A stretch of DNA of 64,000 nucleotides from Candidatus Neomarinimicrobiota bacterium (GTDB lineage Bacteria > Fidelibacterota > Marinisomatia > Marinisomatales > TCS55), in contig JABIDL010000020.1 of assembly GCA_018651745.1 (NCBI GenBank), forward strand, positions 1-64,000, written 5' to 3'. Below the pieces are notes generated by a model. It saw only the letters and a program-made list of their open reading frames with translations, had not been told where the DNA came from and searched no databases. Each line of letters opens with the position of its first letter. Within the stretch, counting starts at the first letter, position 1. Positions 46,640 through 53,978 of this stretch are shown here, one piece after another. Both the position numbers and the translations under genes were made by a program.

Positions 46640-47452
46640 TCAATTCTTTTGGAAGACTTTACTTAAATACACAAGGCGTCCATTTGTAAATCCATTGTAA
46701 ATGCGCGACCCTTTTACAGCAGCAAAATCATTGAAAGCACTTCGGATAAATCCCGGGACAAATTGGCTAATGGCTTTTTCTTTTCGATTCGTGATACCAT
46801 CCAGCGCTTTGAGGACATTTTCGGTAATGACTTCCTCTTTGACTATGGTCAAACCTGAATGTTTAAATACAGTTTCCAATGCATCCACATCATCCGCCCC
46901 ACGCAAATCCACCCAGGAAAAAATACCTCCCGGTTTTAGCACGCGCTTCACTTCGCCTACGAACGATTCCATGGAACCGTAGCAATGGGACGATTCCACG
47001 TTGATGACTGCATCAAAAGTTTCTGCCTCGAAAGGCAAGGACTCCGCATCCCCTTGCACATAGTCTAAATTATCTTCATTAAAAAACTGGTTGGCGAGTC
47101 CTACGGCGTTTTCCGAATAATCCAGCCCTGTCATGTGAGCCGGATTCAAATAGGATGCCACATACCACGATCCGCCGCCACGGCCCGAACCGACCTCCAA
47201 TATCCGCTTTCCGTTTGGATCTGCAGATTGTGCCGCATGGTGATAAAGCTGAATGAAATAGCGGTCTTCTTCGTCTTCCTCAGATTGTAGTTCAATCGGC
47301 ATAGAACCGTTCAATGGCGCATATCCGTAATTCATAAAGCGCCAGTTTTTCCCCTCGTGTTTTTTTGCAAGTTTCTGATACCACCATTTCCAAATCGCTC
47401 GGCGAATTGTCGGCGAAAGTTGAATGATTTTATTAAAGAGTTTTGATAGCAT
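46640..47452 (-). CDS. Class I SAM-dependent methyltransferase
   Basis: A 270-residue methyltransferase. The SAM-binding motif I is ILEVGSGRGGGSWYVASYL (about 84-102), with acidic motif II LDYSENAV, post-I QGDAESLPFEAETFDAVINV and motif VLKPGGIF. An N-terminal helical part (LSKLFNKIIQLSPTIRRAIW) resembles sterol or phthiotriol-type small-molecule methyltransferases. The substrate is unknown. It lies alone between two repeat-containing intergenic regions. Confidence 0.88.
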   Translation of the reverse strand: MLSKLFNKIIQLSPTIRRAIWKWWYQKLAKKHEGKNWRFMNYGYAPLNGSMPIELQSEEDEEDRYFIQLYHHAAQSADPNGKRILEVGSGRGGGSWYVASYLNPAHMTGLDYSENAVGLANQFFNEDNLDYVQGDAESLPFEAETFDAVINVESSHCYGSMESFVGEVKRVLKPGGIFSWVDLRGADDVDALETVFKHSGLTIVKEEVITENVLKALDGITNRKEKAISQFVPGFIRSAFNDFAAVKGSRIYNGFTNGRLVYLSKVFQKN

Positions 47453-47505
47453 TTATTTTTATCGGATAATGTGGTGTATTTCGTCAAATAAGTTTGTTGA
47501 TTTTT

Positions 47506-47587
47506 GTCATACCGGACTTGTTCCGGTATCCAGCAAGGATAATCAAATGTTTTCTGGATACCAGGTATCCTTCGGATCCCGGTATGA
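47506..47587. repeat. 82-bp dyad repeat, copy 1
   Basis: This copy matches the one at 49628-49709 at 81 of 82 positions, in the same orientation. The ends are inverted (GTCATACCGG / CCGGTATGA), and the element consists of two imperfect hairpins separated by about 24 bp. It flanks the TolB/TPR gene downstream. Confidence 0.9.
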
Positions 47588-47596
47588 TACTGTTGT

Positions 47597-49609
47597 TCAA
47601 TCCAACCCCTGCATTTTTCGCATTTCCGCAATCAAGTCTTTAAATGGTTTATAGTCTTGTATCTTGGCCATTTCAGCATCGTGTAGCAAAAATCCGATCC
47701 AAGCATTCATGGGCATCACATTATACACTTTTCGCAATTCCTTTAACGCAAGATCAAATTCGCCTACTAAAACATAAATTTTGGCCAATTGGTAATTATA
47801 ATCCCCTCCTTGTAGCTTATCAGTCTCTATGGATTTTCGGGCAATAGCTTTTTCACCATTTTTAATGGCTTCTTCAAACCTTCCCAAATAAGCAAGAATC
47901 TTCCCTTTAGAAAATAAAAAACGTTCATCATTAGGTAATTCTGCCAATTTTTGATTTACATCAAGCAATGCTTTTTCAAAATATTGGTTTGCTTTCTCTT
48001 TATCGCCTTTTGTTTTATATACAATTCCCAGCAAGTAATCATTGTTTCTATAGATAGTCTGGTTTATTGCATCTTCTTCTTTCATACGATTAATGTTTTT
48101 TATGGCATTATCATAATCTCCTGAAATCAAATAATAAAAACTAATTTCACCATAAAACCAACTTTCATGGTCTATCTTTTTCGCTTCTTCCACCACTTTT
48201 TTAAATTCATCAATATCACCGTTCCGTCCAAATTTTTCAGTATTATTGAGTCCCAAACCCATACCTATCTCCATACCCATATCTTTGGCTATAGAATAGT
48301 AATTATCAAATTTTTCCGTTAATCCAAGCAAAGTACTCATTCCTATTAATTGATTTGGATATTGATAATTCTTTGGATCCATCTCCATACATTTTTCCAT
48401 CAAATCATAAGATTCCTGAAATTTCCCCTGCCGTCTGTAAACAAGGGCCTGACGCCATAAAGTTTCAACATTATTTGGTTCAAGACGATCAGCAAGGGCA
48501 AATTCCTTTAATGCTGTTTCGTAATCCGCTTGTATATAATAGTAAAATCCGACGCTCTGGTGCACTTCTGCTAATAGCGGATCAAGATCCATGGCTTTAT
48601 CCAATGCAGCCTTGGAGTTTGCTAACCGGGCTTCTGACCGATCCATACCTAAGAAATATATCCATGAATGAATTTCCCCAAGCCTGGACTGAATGTAAGC
48701 AGATTTCGGGTCCAACATTGCCGCCTTCTCATACAGTTCCATTTTTTTAGTATTTTCTTCTTTAATAAACCACTTTAAAGGTTTTGTTTTCTGAAGCAAT
48801 TCATAGGCGTCCGGATTGGTGGTCATTGTCTTATTCAGCCGTTCCACATCCTTGTCTGTCATTTCCGTTTCCAGTGCAGCGGCGATGCTTTTTGCCACTT
48901 CTGTCTGAACCGTAAAAATATTGGCCATATTCCTATCAAAAATGTCCGCCCATAGATGTTCGTCTGTAATTGCATCAATCAACTGCCCTGTAATGCGCAC
49001 TTGATCTCCAGCTCGCCGTACGCTTCCTTCTAATATATTGGTAACACCCAACTCCCTGGCAATATCCTTAATATTCATTTTGGTATCTTTATACTGCATC
49101 ACCGATGTTCGGGAAATCACTTTTAATCCTTCAATTTTAGAAAGGTACGTAATGATATCTTCCGTAATACCATCGCTAAAATAGTCATCATTCTCCCCCT
49201 CACTCATATTATCAAACGGCAGTACTGCGATGGAAGCTCGTGTATCAACCGGGGAAGTTTCGCTTTTGCCAAATCCAACTGCCACATAATATCCGAGTCC
49301 AATACCCAGTATAATTCCCACAATAGCAAACCACGAACGCTTTTTCCCGAAAGTAGCGCGTGTATCAGATGTTTCCATTGGCTGACTTCGGACAATGCCT
49401 TTGTTTGTTACATCAAACAACCACGAGAAAACGATAATGACCGGAAAACCAATGAAAATTAAAATAATAATCATCCGTCCTGCCCAGTCTGGAATACCAA
49501 ATATAGGAAAGACAATCTCCACTATTTGCATAATAATAAATGCGACTACAGCATAGGCTGCAGCAGTGCGATAAACTTTGCGCTGTTTTAGTTCTTCGAA
49601 GAAAGACAT
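47597..49609 (-). CDS. Membrane protein with TolB-like domain and TPR repeats
   Basis: A 670-residue protein. Two or three N-terminal membrane segments (TAAAYAVVAFIIMQIVEIVF, GRMIIILIFIGFPVIIVFSW, SWFAIVGIILGIGLGYYV) occupy residues 12-115. A TolB/FlgO-type domain follows (about 122-245: IAVLPFDNMSEGENDDYFSD, SRTSVMQYKDTKMN, NILEGSVRRAGDQVRITGQL), common in adenylate-cyclase- and eukaryotic-like-kinase-associated proteins. About nine TPRs complete it. The cyclase or kinase part is absent. It likely acts as an inner-membrane scaffold. It is bracketed by two 82-bp repeats (10 bp and 19 bp from its ends), as if moved as a cassette. Confidence 0.85.
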   Translation of the reverse strand: MSFFEELKQRKVYRTAAAYAVVAFIIMQIVEIVFPIFGIPDWAGRMIIILIFIGFPVIIVFSWLFDVTNKGIVRSQPMETSDTRATFGKKRSWFAIVGIILGIGLGYYVAVGFGKSETSPVDTRASIAVLPFDNMSEGENDDYFSDGITEDIITYLSKIEGLKVISRTSVMQYKDTKMNIKDIARELGVTNILEGSVRRAGDQVRITGQLIDAITDEHLWADIFDRNMANIFTVQTEVAKSIAAALETEMTDKDVERLNKTMTTNPDAYELLQKTKPLKWFIKEENTKKMELYEKAAMLDPKSAYIQSRLGEIHSWIYFLGMDRSEARLANSKAALDKAMDLDPLLAEVHQSVGFYYYIQADYETALKEFALADRLEPNNVETLWRQALVYRRQGKFQESYDLMEKCMEMDPKNYQYPNQLIGMSTLLGLTEKFDNYYSIAKDMGMEIGMGLGLNNTEKFGRNGDIDEFKKVVEEAKKIDHESWFYGEISFYYLISGDYDNAIKNINRMKEEDAINQTIYRNNDYLLGIVYKTKGDKEKANQYFEKALLDVNQKLAELPNDERFLFSKGKILAYLGRFEEAIKNGEKAIARKSIETDKLQGGDYNYQLAKIYVLVGEFDLALKELRKVYNVMPMNAWIGFLLHDAEMAKIQDYKPFKDLIAEMRKMQGLD

Positions 49610-49627
49610 TTCTAAATCATCTCTATT

Positions 49628-49709
49628 GTCATACCGGACTTGTTCCGGTATCCAGCAAGGATAATCAAATGTTTTCTGGATACCGGGTATCCTTCGGATC
49701 CCGGTATGA
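49628..49709. repeat. 82-bp dyad repeat, copy 2
   Basis: This copy differs by one base (G for A near the second hairpin) from that at 47506-47587. It lies 19 bp upstream of the TolB/TPR start. After it comes GACATTTCATTCCTCGCAAT, which resembles another interspersed repeat edge. Confidence 0.9.
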
Positions 49710-49760
49710 CAGTTTTTGTTGGCAGTGTAATCGACATTTCATTCCTCGCAATGACGATAA

Positions 49761-50030
49761 TTATTCTTCCTCTTCAGCGGGTTCTGGCACATCATCCACA
49801 GCATCTGAGCCTAACCTTACTGAATGAATCGGTACCGTCCAAATCTTCCCGGATGCATCTTTCAAATGATACCGAGTTGGAAAATGAATGATGGCATCAA
49901 CAGTCAATTTGGAACCAATGGAAATCTCTTTCCCAAATTCACGGTGATCCCTGAGAAGCGTCACTTCTGTGCCGGCTTCTATTCCGCCGTGTTCATCAGA
50001 CGGAAGATGAAATTCTTTTGATTCTCCCAT
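49761..50030 (-). CDS. Small hypothetical protein with acidic tail
   Basis: An 89-residue protein I do not recognise. It is mostly beta-like (HGGIEAGTEVTLLRDHREFG, then GSKLTVDAIIHFPTRYHL and GKIWTVPIHSVRLG), which would suit a small SH3/KOW-like barrel. The tail is DDVPEPAEEEE. It has no signal or membrane segment. It is 27 bp downstream of the GT2 gene and ends 51 bp from a repeat copy. Confidence 0.6.
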   Translation of the reverse strand: MGESKEFHLPSDEHGGIEAGTEVTLLRDHREFGKEISIGSKLTVDAIIHFPTRYHLKDASGKIWTVPIHSVRLGSDAVDDVPEPAEEEE

Positions 50031-50057
50031 ATTAGAAATTAACAGAAGTCTTCCATC

Positions 50058-50897
50058 TTAATCCACATTCTTTATTCTAAACTTTCGTATAAAATTCTGA
50101 CATTCTTCTATAACCATTTCGTTTTCACGTTTATTGGCGCCTTGTAATACAATTTTAGCCTTTTCTATGAGCATTTTAATCGCAGCGTTTTTATAAGAGT
50201 CTGATAAAGTTTCATCAGAAATTAGCTTATCTAACGCCTGAATTCTAAATCTATCCATTCCCCAATGTTTGCGAGAAAGTTGATCCTCATGACCACCATA
50301 TTTTACAATGAGTTTTTCTACCAAATAATGAACAGGATATTTTGAGCAAATCCTAAGCCACAAATCGTAATCTTCGCAAACTTCCAATAATTCATCAAAC
50401 ATTCCTATTTCAGAAAACAATGCTCTTTTGATCAATACTGAAGATGGTGAAATCAAGCACAACGGCAGACATTTTTCAAAGATCCACCCACCGGATTTTT
50501 CATGCTTTTTCATAGGATTGACTCGAACGCCATTGCGGATCCATATTTCATCCGTATGAATCAGGACAGCTTTCGGATTTTTTTGAAAATGATCCAATTG
50601 TTTCTCAATTTTTGTCGGAAGCCATTCATCGTCCGAATCCAAAAATGCAATCCATTGATGTGTTGATTTTACTATTCCTGTATTTCTAGCAGAACTTACG
50701 CCGGCATTTTTTTTACTAACCAATTTAACATCAGGAAAATCTCGTTTAACTAGGCCAGCTGTTCCGTCAGTAGAACCGTCATCCACTACAATGATTTCAT
50801 CGGGTTTTACAGTTTGATTTAATACAGAATGAAGCGCACGTGGAAGGACATTTTTTCTATTCCAGGTAGGAATAATGACAGAAACAGATGTGGTCAT
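50058..50897 (-). CDS. Family 2 glycosyltransferase
   Basis: A 279-residue GT-A enzyme: SVIIPTWNRKNVLPRALHSV at the start, VDDGSTDGTAGLV, the SARNTGIVKS and LDSDDEWLPTK (DxD) motifs, and the C-terminal Trp/Asp motif CEDYDLWLRIC. It would transfer a sugar from a nucleotide donor to a surface polysaccharide; the acceptor is unknown. A terminator lies just upstream, ending the ywqK transcription unit, so this gene begins a new unit. Confidence 0.9.
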   Translation of the reverse strand: MTTSVSVIIPTWNRKNVLPRALHSVLNQTVKPDEIIVVDDGSTDGTAGLVKRDFPDVKLVSKKNAGVSSARNTGIVKSTHQWIAFLDSDDEWLPTKIEKQLDHFQKNPKAVLIHTDEIWIRNGVRVNPMKKHEKSGGWIFEKCLPLCLISPSSVLIKRALFSEIGMFDELLEVCEDYDLWLRICSKYPVHYLVEKLIVKYGGHEDQLSRKHWGMDRFRIQALDKLISDETLSDSYKNAAIKMLIEKAKIVLQGANKRENEMVIEECQNFIRKFRIKNVD

Positions 50898-50901
50898 AAA
50901 T

Positions 50902-50930
50902 TAAAAAAGGGAAGCATGGCTTCCCTTTTA
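50902..50930 (-). terminator. Rho-independent terminator of the ywqK-like gene
   Basis: On the minus strand AAGGGAAGCC-ATG-CTTCCCTT is followed by a run of T, 22 bp after the ywqK-like stop. Confidence 0.8.
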
Positions 50931-50951
50931 CATTGTTTTATTAAATAAATA

Positions 50952-51446
50952 TTAGCGTACAAAATTACCGTTACTCCATACTTCTTCACGGTCAAATTTT
51001 CCATCAGGATTCCAATAAGTCCAAGTACCGTGCCATGTACCATTTTTGAAATTACCAGACTCACCTTTGGTACCATTATTCCACCACACAGTCCACTCAC
51101 CAGTTTTCAATCCATTATGAAACGAACCTTCTTTATGCGTCTGCCCATTTTCATACCAAAAAGTCCAGACACCTTCCTGGTAATTATCGGAAAATGATCC
51201 TTCCGCTTTTTTATTTCCGTTTTCCCAATAGTATTCCCATAATCCTTCTTGACTTCCGTTATCATATTCACCCGTGACTCTCGGTGAACCATTGTCGAAA
51301 TTCCACACCCAGCTACTATCGGCAATTCTGTTAGTTAAAAATCCATCATATTCTACGGTCGTTTCGTCAAGCATCCCTGTTGTAGAACGAGTTCCGCAAG
51401 AAATCCACAATAAGATTATGGGCAATAATGTATATAATGTTTTCAT
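50952..51446 (-). CDS. YwqK/MORN-repeat lipoprotein
   Basis: A 164-residue protein starting MKTLYTLLPIILLWISCGTR, with a lipoprotein signal (Cys 17). The rest is four or five repeats of about 23 residues (WYENGQTHKEGSFHNGLKTG, NGNKKAEGSFSDNYQEGVWT) of the MORN/YwqK type, ending VWSNGNFVR. YwqK is often annotated as an antitoxin in a secreted-toxin pair; nothing beside it is a recognisable toxin, so that label is not justified here. ATG 51446 was chosen; an in-frame Met at 51485 lies in the duplicated upstream repeat. A decayed second copy is at 52262-52320. Confidence 0.8.
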   Translation of the reverse strand: MKTLYTLLPIILLWISCGTRSTTGMLDETTVEYDGFLTNRIADSSWVWNFDNGSPRVTGEYDNGSQEGLWEYYWENGNKKAEGSFSDNYQEGVWTFWYENGQTHKEGSFHNGLKTGEWTVWWNNGTKGESGNFKNGTWHGTWTYWNPDGKFDREEVWSNGNFVR

Positions 51447-51520
51447 ATTTTCAATCAAAAGTGATGTGGAACTTAGGACATTCAAACTTTATGAAAAACA
51501 TTCAATTCATTCGGTATGGA
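51439..51520. repeat. 82-bp direct repeat, copy A (ywqK 5' region)
   Basis: This segment matches 52313-52394 at about 79 of 82 positions. It contains the 5' untranslated region and first codons of ywqK and what resembles the last codons of the 169-residue gene at 52376. It marks a tandem duplication now separated by a methyltransferase gene. Confidence 0.85.
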
Positions 51521-51528
51521 TTGTATTT

Positions 51529-52275
51529 CTACAATGAATTTGAAACAATGGTTAAATATCCTTCGTTCACAATGAAATATTTTGGATATAATTTTCTGAT
51601 TTCTTTATGAACTTCTTTATTGTCTTCTACAAAGTAAACAAATTCATCGGCTAAATATGGAATAATGTTCTTCATTGTATTTAAAATGCTACTATTGGAA
51701 TGATAGCCGTCATCTATACAAATATCTATTTTATCTCCCTTCAATAAACCGCCAATTAATTCAGTATTATCTAGAAACTGATCAAACTCATAAAGTTCGG
51801 GATGGTTGTTTTGGAATGCTCCAATTTTTTTCAAGTTTTTCATATTTTTGTTTATGTGTTCCAGATCTATATCAAATCCAAGAATCCGCCCATTTTTAAA
51901 TAGCTCACACCAAATTGCCAATCCTGTACCTTTAAGAATACCAATCTCCACAAGAGTTAGAGGTTTCCCCCTCATCACAAAAGGAATGAGATATTTTGAA
52001 TAATTTGATGCATACCCATGGTGAAGCATCCTATCTCCACCTATCATGCCTCCAATTAGTAGTTGTTTTTCGGATCGTGGATCCTTTGGGCTAACCTTTG
52101 TCCTCGGTACGTTAGTGTGAATTCCTCCGTACTTAATTTCAGTATTTATTAGCCAATCTTCAGTTCCTGGATTAATTGAAGAATGTCTAATTATCCCACC
52201 TAACTGATATTTACAAATTTTACATTTGTTTCTTATTGAAACTAGAATTTGTTTAATGATAGTAATTATTTTCAT
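51529..52275 (-). CDS. Class I methyltransferase (cephalosporin-hydroxylase/FkbM-like)
   Basis: A protein of about 248 residues beginning MKIITIIKQILVSIRNKCKI. The SAM-binding core is LVEIGILKGTGLAIWCELF, then ILGFDIDLEHIN and IDICIDDGYHSNSSILNT, with the acidic/His motif. It resembles O-methyltransferases of sugar or antibiotic pathways. The frame is also open through 52320 from the duplicated ywqK ATG (MKTVLKKACG...), so translation may use that ywqK start. Context is accessory: it separates ywqK from its duplicate, and its AT-rich text differs from neighbours, which suggests acquisition. Confidence 0.78.
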   Translation of the reverse strand: MKIITIIKQILVSIRNKCKICKYQLGGIIRHSSINPGTEDWLINTEIKYGGIHTNVPRTKVSPKDPRSEKQLLIGGMIGGDRMLHHGYASNYSKYLIPFVMRGKPLTLVEIGILKGTGLAIWCELFKNGRILGFDIDLEHINKNMKNLKKIGAFQNNHPELYEFDQFLDNTELIGGLLKGDKIDICIDDGYHSNSSILNTMKNIIPYLADEFVYFVEDNKEVHKEIRKLYPKYFIVNEGYLTIVSNSL

Positions 52276-52320
52276 TTTCCCAATAATATACCCACAAGCC
52301 TTCTTGAGTACCGTTTTCAT
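52262..52320 (-). pseudogene. ywqK remnant fused to its own start codon
   Basis: In one frame these bases read ENGTQEGLWVYYWENEN, equivalent to an internal MORN repeat of the intact gene (compare NGSQEGLWEYYWENGNK). They are joined directly to the duplicated ATGAAAAC start. The junction lies in AAAAC, shared by the start and the ENG codons, so a deletion between short homologies explains it. Confidence 0.75.
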
Positions 52321-52394
52321 ATTTTCAATCAAAGGTGATGTGAAACTTAGGACATTCAAACTTTATGAAAAACATTCAATACATTCGGTATGGA
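52313..52394. repeat. 82-bp direct repeat, copy B
   Basis: Second copy of the segment at 51439-51520; it spans the end of the 169-residue gene and the ywqK remnant start. Confidence 0.85.
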
Positions 52395-52885
52395 TACACA
52401 ACAATTCTCCAGCGCAAACTGCTTTCTACATTAAGATGGTACATTCCAGCCTGAACATTGTAAATAACGACTAATTCCTCGTGAGATGATTTCTTTTTTT
52501 GCCAAGATTCATCTAATGGGAAATTCGACCGAATCGAGAAAGTTCCATTAACCACTGCCATACCATCTTCTGAAACAATTTCGTATTTGGAAATGGGTGC
52601 TACCACTCCTTGAGCTTGGTAAGTTGTAACCTCAAAAGACGCCTCAGTTCCTGGCAAATAAAAACTACGAGTTGATCCGATTCCTTCACCATGGAAAAAT
52701 TGAACCCCCATTCCGGAATCTTCGGTCTGAAAGAATAATGATATAATTTTTTGGAATATGGATATTTTTTCAGTATTTGAAGTGTCAGAAGTTTGAGCTT
52801 TTAGCGAGAAAGAAAAACTAATTAGAATAGTAAATAGTAATCTAGAATTCCATTTTAATATTCGGCTTAGGTAATGATTCATCAT
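52376..52885 (-). CDS. Hypothetical exported protein
   Basis: A 169-residue protein with a signal peptide (LLFTILISFSFSLKAQ) and no family I recognise. It has a beta-rich mature part (FFHGEGIGSTRSFYLPGTEA, then YEIVSEDGMAVVNGTFSIR) ending RWRIVVYPYRMY. The duplicated repeat just downstream preserves text like its last codons, showing that this gene and ywqK were once adjacent and were duplicated together. Confidence 0.7.
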   Translation of the reverse strand: MMNHYLSRILKWNSRLLFTILISFSFSLKAQTSDTSNTEKISIFQKIISLFFQTEDSGMGVQFFHGEGIGSTRSFYLPGTEASFEVTTYQAQGVVAPISKYEIVSEDGMAVVNGTFSIRSNFPLDESWQKKKSSHEELVVIYNVQAGMYHLNVESSLRWRIVVYPYRMY

Positions 52886-52954
52886 TTTAAAAAAGGTCGG
52901 GTATCATTTCTTTGAATTCGAAACACCCACTATTTTACGACGTGAAACCAATGG

Positions 52955-53038
52955 TACCCGGGGCCGGACTCGAACCGGCACGGCCAATTAGCCAACAGAT
53001 TTTAAGTCTGTAGTGTCTACCAATTCCACCACCCGGGC
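52955..53038 (-). tRNA. tRNA-Leu (TAA)
   Basis: A class II tRNA with acceptor GCCCGGG/CCCGGGT, anticodon stem ACAGA/TCTGT with loop CTTAAAA (anticodon TAA), long variable arm, T loop TTCGAGT. CCA is encoded (to 52952), unlike most tRNAs in this window. Confidence 0.94.
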
Positions 53039-53079
53039 AATTCATTATAGGGCTTCACAAGAATATAACTACTCATGAG

Positions 53080-53153
53080 AGGCGTCGGCCGGATTCGAAC
53101 CGGCGAATGACAGTTTTGCAAACTGCTCCCTTAGACCACTTGGGTACGACGCC
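53080..53153 (-). tRNA. tRNA-Cys (GCA)
   Basis: Acceptor GGCGTCG/CGACGCC with discriminator U, anticodon stem GCAGT/ACTGT with loop TTGCAAA (anticodon GCA), T arm GCCGG-TTCGAAT-CCGGC. Confidence 0.92.
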
Positions 53154-53221
53154 ATTATTTAAGCAACATATAATCTTCATAAATAGGCGAGGAATATAAT
53201 TCGTCTTTTGGTGCGGTACAA

Positions 53222-53368
53222 TTAGACAAGCCTAAATAAAAGCTCACTAATTGAATCAATCTTGATTTTAAGATTATTCAAAGTCTGCGCTTGAATCCAT
53301 AACTGGGCCATTAAAGATAAAAATCCAACAATCACAAGCGCATACAATATTTTGATATGTTTTTCCAT
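53222..53368 (-). CDS. Small membrane protein (48 aa)
   Basis: ATG at 53368, preceded by GAAGGGAAAT, runs to TAA at 53222. The product begins MEKHIKILYALVIVGFLSLM, a single hydrophobic helix, followed by an amphipathic part (AQLWIQAQTLNNLKIKIDSI). I do not recognise a family. It lies between tRNA-Cys and a divergent plus-strand gene. Confidence is moderate because the coding signal is short. Confidence 0.55.
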   Translation of the reverse strand: MEKHIKILYALVIVGFLSLMAQLWIQAQTLNNLKIKIDSISELLFRLV

Positions 53369-53412
53369 ATTTCCCTTCTTTTCAACCTTAGAACTTTTCC
53401 GTAGCTTGAAGC

Positions 53413-53637
53413 ATGGATATTCTCAAACTTTCAATCTTTGAGCGCCTTCGGGATTTTCGAGTCCCAATGGCTGTCCTCGATGAAATTTTTGCAAATAGCG
53501 ACGATTTAGCAATTTTGATTAAATCCTGGCGTGAACTCGAATCCGCCGGAATGACCGGTGACCAAATTGCATCGCAAGTAGCAGATACGATATTTAAAGA
53601 ATTGGATATTGATCCTCATGATTTTGACGAAAAATAA
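53413..53637 (+). CDS. Small hypothetical protein, plus strand
   Basis: A 74-residue acidic protein (MDILKLSIFERLRDFRVPMA ... DIDPHDFDEK), predominantly helical and without a signal. It is one of only two plus-strand genes here and is divergent from the 48-residue membrane protein gene (44 bp apart). Its 3' end overlaps the end of the next, convergent minus-strand gene by 22 bp. I cannot assign a function. Confidence 0.6.
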   Translation: MDILKLSIFERLRDFRVPMAVLDEIFANSDDLAILIKSWRELESAGMTGDQIASQVADTIFKELDIDPHDFDEK

Positions 53638-53978
53638 TGCTTAAAATATTTAACCGGTTTATCCTGATCTAAGATAATTTGGTAATTCCTTCCTTTAATA
53701 GTTTTCAATTGGTTAATAACTCCTACCGCAGATTTATCTAATTCCCAAGCATCTAACGATCCATTCTGAATCTCTTGATGAAGCTCATCAACTTTTTCAC
53801 CCAATATTTTTAGATCCACCGATTTCCAATCCGTTAAGTGGATATCAGGATTATGGATTAAGTTTATCCAAACAATGGTATTCGCATATTTCAATTTTTG
53901 AACGTCTTTTTCCATTTGTGGGTCTGATCCAATGAGATGACCCATTGAAATCGTTACAATAATAAGGAAAGTTTTCAC
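53616..53978 (-). CDS. Hypothetical exported protein
   Basis: A 120-residue protein starting MKTFLIIVTISMGHLIGSDP, a probable signal peptide. The mature part is helical and polar (KWKSVDL-type text is replaced by TDWKSVDLKILGEKVDELHQ). No known family is recognised. It starts 4 bp inside the end of the M3 peptidase gene, implying translational coupling with it. Confidence 0.65.
   Translation of the reverse strand: MKTFLIIVTISMGHLIGSDPQMEKDVQKLKYANTIVWINLIHNPDIHLTDWKSVDLKILGEKVDELHQEIQNGSLDAWELDKSAVGVINQLKTIKGRNYQIILDQDKPVKYFKHYFSSKS

Noticed and set aside
50952-51446. Toxin-antitoxin assignment for the ywqK-like gene
   Set aside because: It is a lipoprotein with MORN repeats and has no toxin partner beside it; the common database label is not supported.
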